A stretch of 6,153 bases of DNA from the NCBI GenBank assembly GCA_947175285.1, contig CAMWMM010000317.1:1-6153 (forward strand), given 5' to 3'. The notes beneath the pieces are model-generated. The model was not told the DNA's origin, made no database searches, and saw only the letters and a list, made by a program, of their open reading frames with translations. This stretch comes from an uncultured Lachnospiraceae bacterium (GTDB lineage: Bacteria > Bacillota_A > Clostridia > Lachnospirales > Lachnospiraceae). Below are positions 5,261 to 6,153 of the stretch, one piece after another. A program made the position numbers and the translations under genes. Each line of letters opens with the position of its first letter. Position 1 is the stretch's first letter.

Positions 5261-6153
5261 TCAATAAAATCCATTATGCCATATGCCCAAGCCCTTCTCA
5301 TTATTGTGCACTCCCCCGGATCCTATATGTATTCCTTGTGGGACTGCAACCGCCTGTTGTCCACCACCTACGTGATGATGAATTAATGGTTTACTCCTTA
5401 ATCCAGCAACATCATACTCAGGGAAATAACTTCTAAATTGTTTATCATTTACAGGCGCATGCCCTAAGTTCATACGTTTTACATTACTTGCACTGAAATA
5501 CTCTGGATGCATTTTATACAACTCTGTAAAATAGTAATTATTATCCCTTAAATATCCTAAACTATTTGAATTCTTTCTTCGAACTCCTACAAATGGCATA
5601 TCAACTGCTAAATCGTCACTAAATCGAATAGACATATTCTTATATACTTTAGTTTTACCTTTAGTTTTAACAACAATATCATACTGCTGATTAAGCACAT
5701 TTGGATCAATTCCATCATATACTCTTATTTTATTATGATTTTGGGGATTTTTAACTATGTTTGAAGCTTCCGCCATCATGCGCAGCTTCAGTTCAGGATC
5801 ATTTGCCAAATCCGCATCAGTTATCCCACGTTCTTTCATGAGATCCCTGAACACTTTTTCCTTTTTATCACACCAGTGTCCACTCGGATCCTCATAATAA
5901 ACCGGATTATTTCGGCAGTACGCATACAGGTTCAGCCCGTCTCCGCGGTAGGTATCCTCCTGTGTAAACCGCGCTATGACTGGATTATAAAATCTTGCTC
6001 TCAGATAGTACTGCTGGGTTATGGGATCGTACTGCTGTCCGTTGAAGCGGAAGCGGTTTTCAACTGTCTCCTCACAGACAGTCGTGTTTCCCCATGCATC
6101 ATACTCATAATGGTTGAGTACCTGGTCTTCACCCATTTCATGGGTGATACCCA
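5261..6153 (-). CDS. Rhs polymorphic toxin, C-terminal part with HNH/EndoVII-like nuclease tail (partial)
   Basis: The reading frame is open to the window edge, so the true start lies beyond it. The in-frame ATG at 6136 is internal. Counting from that methionine, residues 8-87 are the RHS-associated core: YEYDAWGN, FRFNGQQYDPITQQYYLRAR, FTQEDTYRGDGLNLYAYC and DPSGHW. In Rhs proteins this segment closes the cocoon and precedes the released toxin. Residues 88-291 are the variable tail. Its last 45 residues contain His253-His254-His255, then VP..IH with His270, then His277-Asn278-Asn279, with GH at 225-226. This pattern fits the HNH/endonuclease VII superfamily toxins of the LHH/WHH kind, so DNA cleavage is the expected activity. 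The tail is visibly more AT-rich than the core, as expected if toxin tails are swapped horizontally. The export route cannot be read from this fragment. The adjacent SUKH gene supports the nuclease reading. Confidence 0.88.
   Translation of the reverse strand, partial: GITHEMGEDQVLNHYEYDAWGNTTVCEETVENRFRFNGQQYDPITQQYYLRARFYNPVIARFTQEDTYRGDGLNLYAYCRNNPVYYEDPSGHWCDKKEKVFRDLMKERGITDADLANDPELKLRMMAEASNIVKNPQNHNKIRVYDGIDPNVLNQQYDIVVKTKGKTKVYKNMSIRFSDDLAVDMPFVGVRRKNSNSLGYLRDNNYYFTELYKMHPEYFSASNVKRMNLGHAPVNDKQFRSYFPEYDVAGLRSKPLIHHHVGGGQQAVAVPQGIHIGSGGVHNNEKGLGIWHNGFY

Overview
The window looks like an accessory region from a low-GC Gram-positive bacterium, most likely a clostridial gut species of the Lachnospiraceae type. 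The reasons are strong GGAGG-type ribosome binding sites, a consensus sigma-A promoter, overall AT-richness and the style of the Rhs core. This placement is inferred from style, not from a marker gene. Every supported gene lies on the minus strand, so transcription runs from high to low coordinates.

Right end (6153 to 4663): the C-terminal part of an Rhs/YD-repeat polymorphic toxin enters from beyond the window. A conserved RHS-associated core ends in a DPSGHW junction, followed by a variable toxin tail with an HNH/endonuclease VII-like histidine cluster. Seventy bases downstream is an acidic 175-residue SUKH-superfamily protein with a Syd-like central motif, the expected immunity protein. 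The pair reads as nuclease toxin plus antidote.

Middle (4662 to about 3169): this looks like the scrap-yard common downstream of Rhs genes. An AT-rich 385-base spacer carries a quasi-periodic series of GGYATACC octamers with small hairpins between them. After it come a 114-residue ORF with no convincing start, a short decayed coding stretch, and an Rhs-repeat pseudogene with a nonsense codon and a frameshift.

Left-middle (3150 to 708): a promoter-like site precedes two intact genes 29 bases apart, both with good ribosome binding sites. The first encodes a 205-residue protein with a C-terminal winged-helix-like end and a cysteine-rich insert. The second encodes a 546-residue soluble protein with a papain/C39-like cysteine peptidase core (Gln185, Cys192, His293, Asp340). 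I know of no characterised system made of this pair, so it is the best candidate here for something undescribed.

Left end (700 to 1): a separate transcription unit consists of a near-perfect promoter, a 61-residue protein and an intrinsic terminator. Beyond it is a large imperfect palindrome (about 14-195) built around a hairpin with perfect 27-base arms, possibly a MITE-like element.
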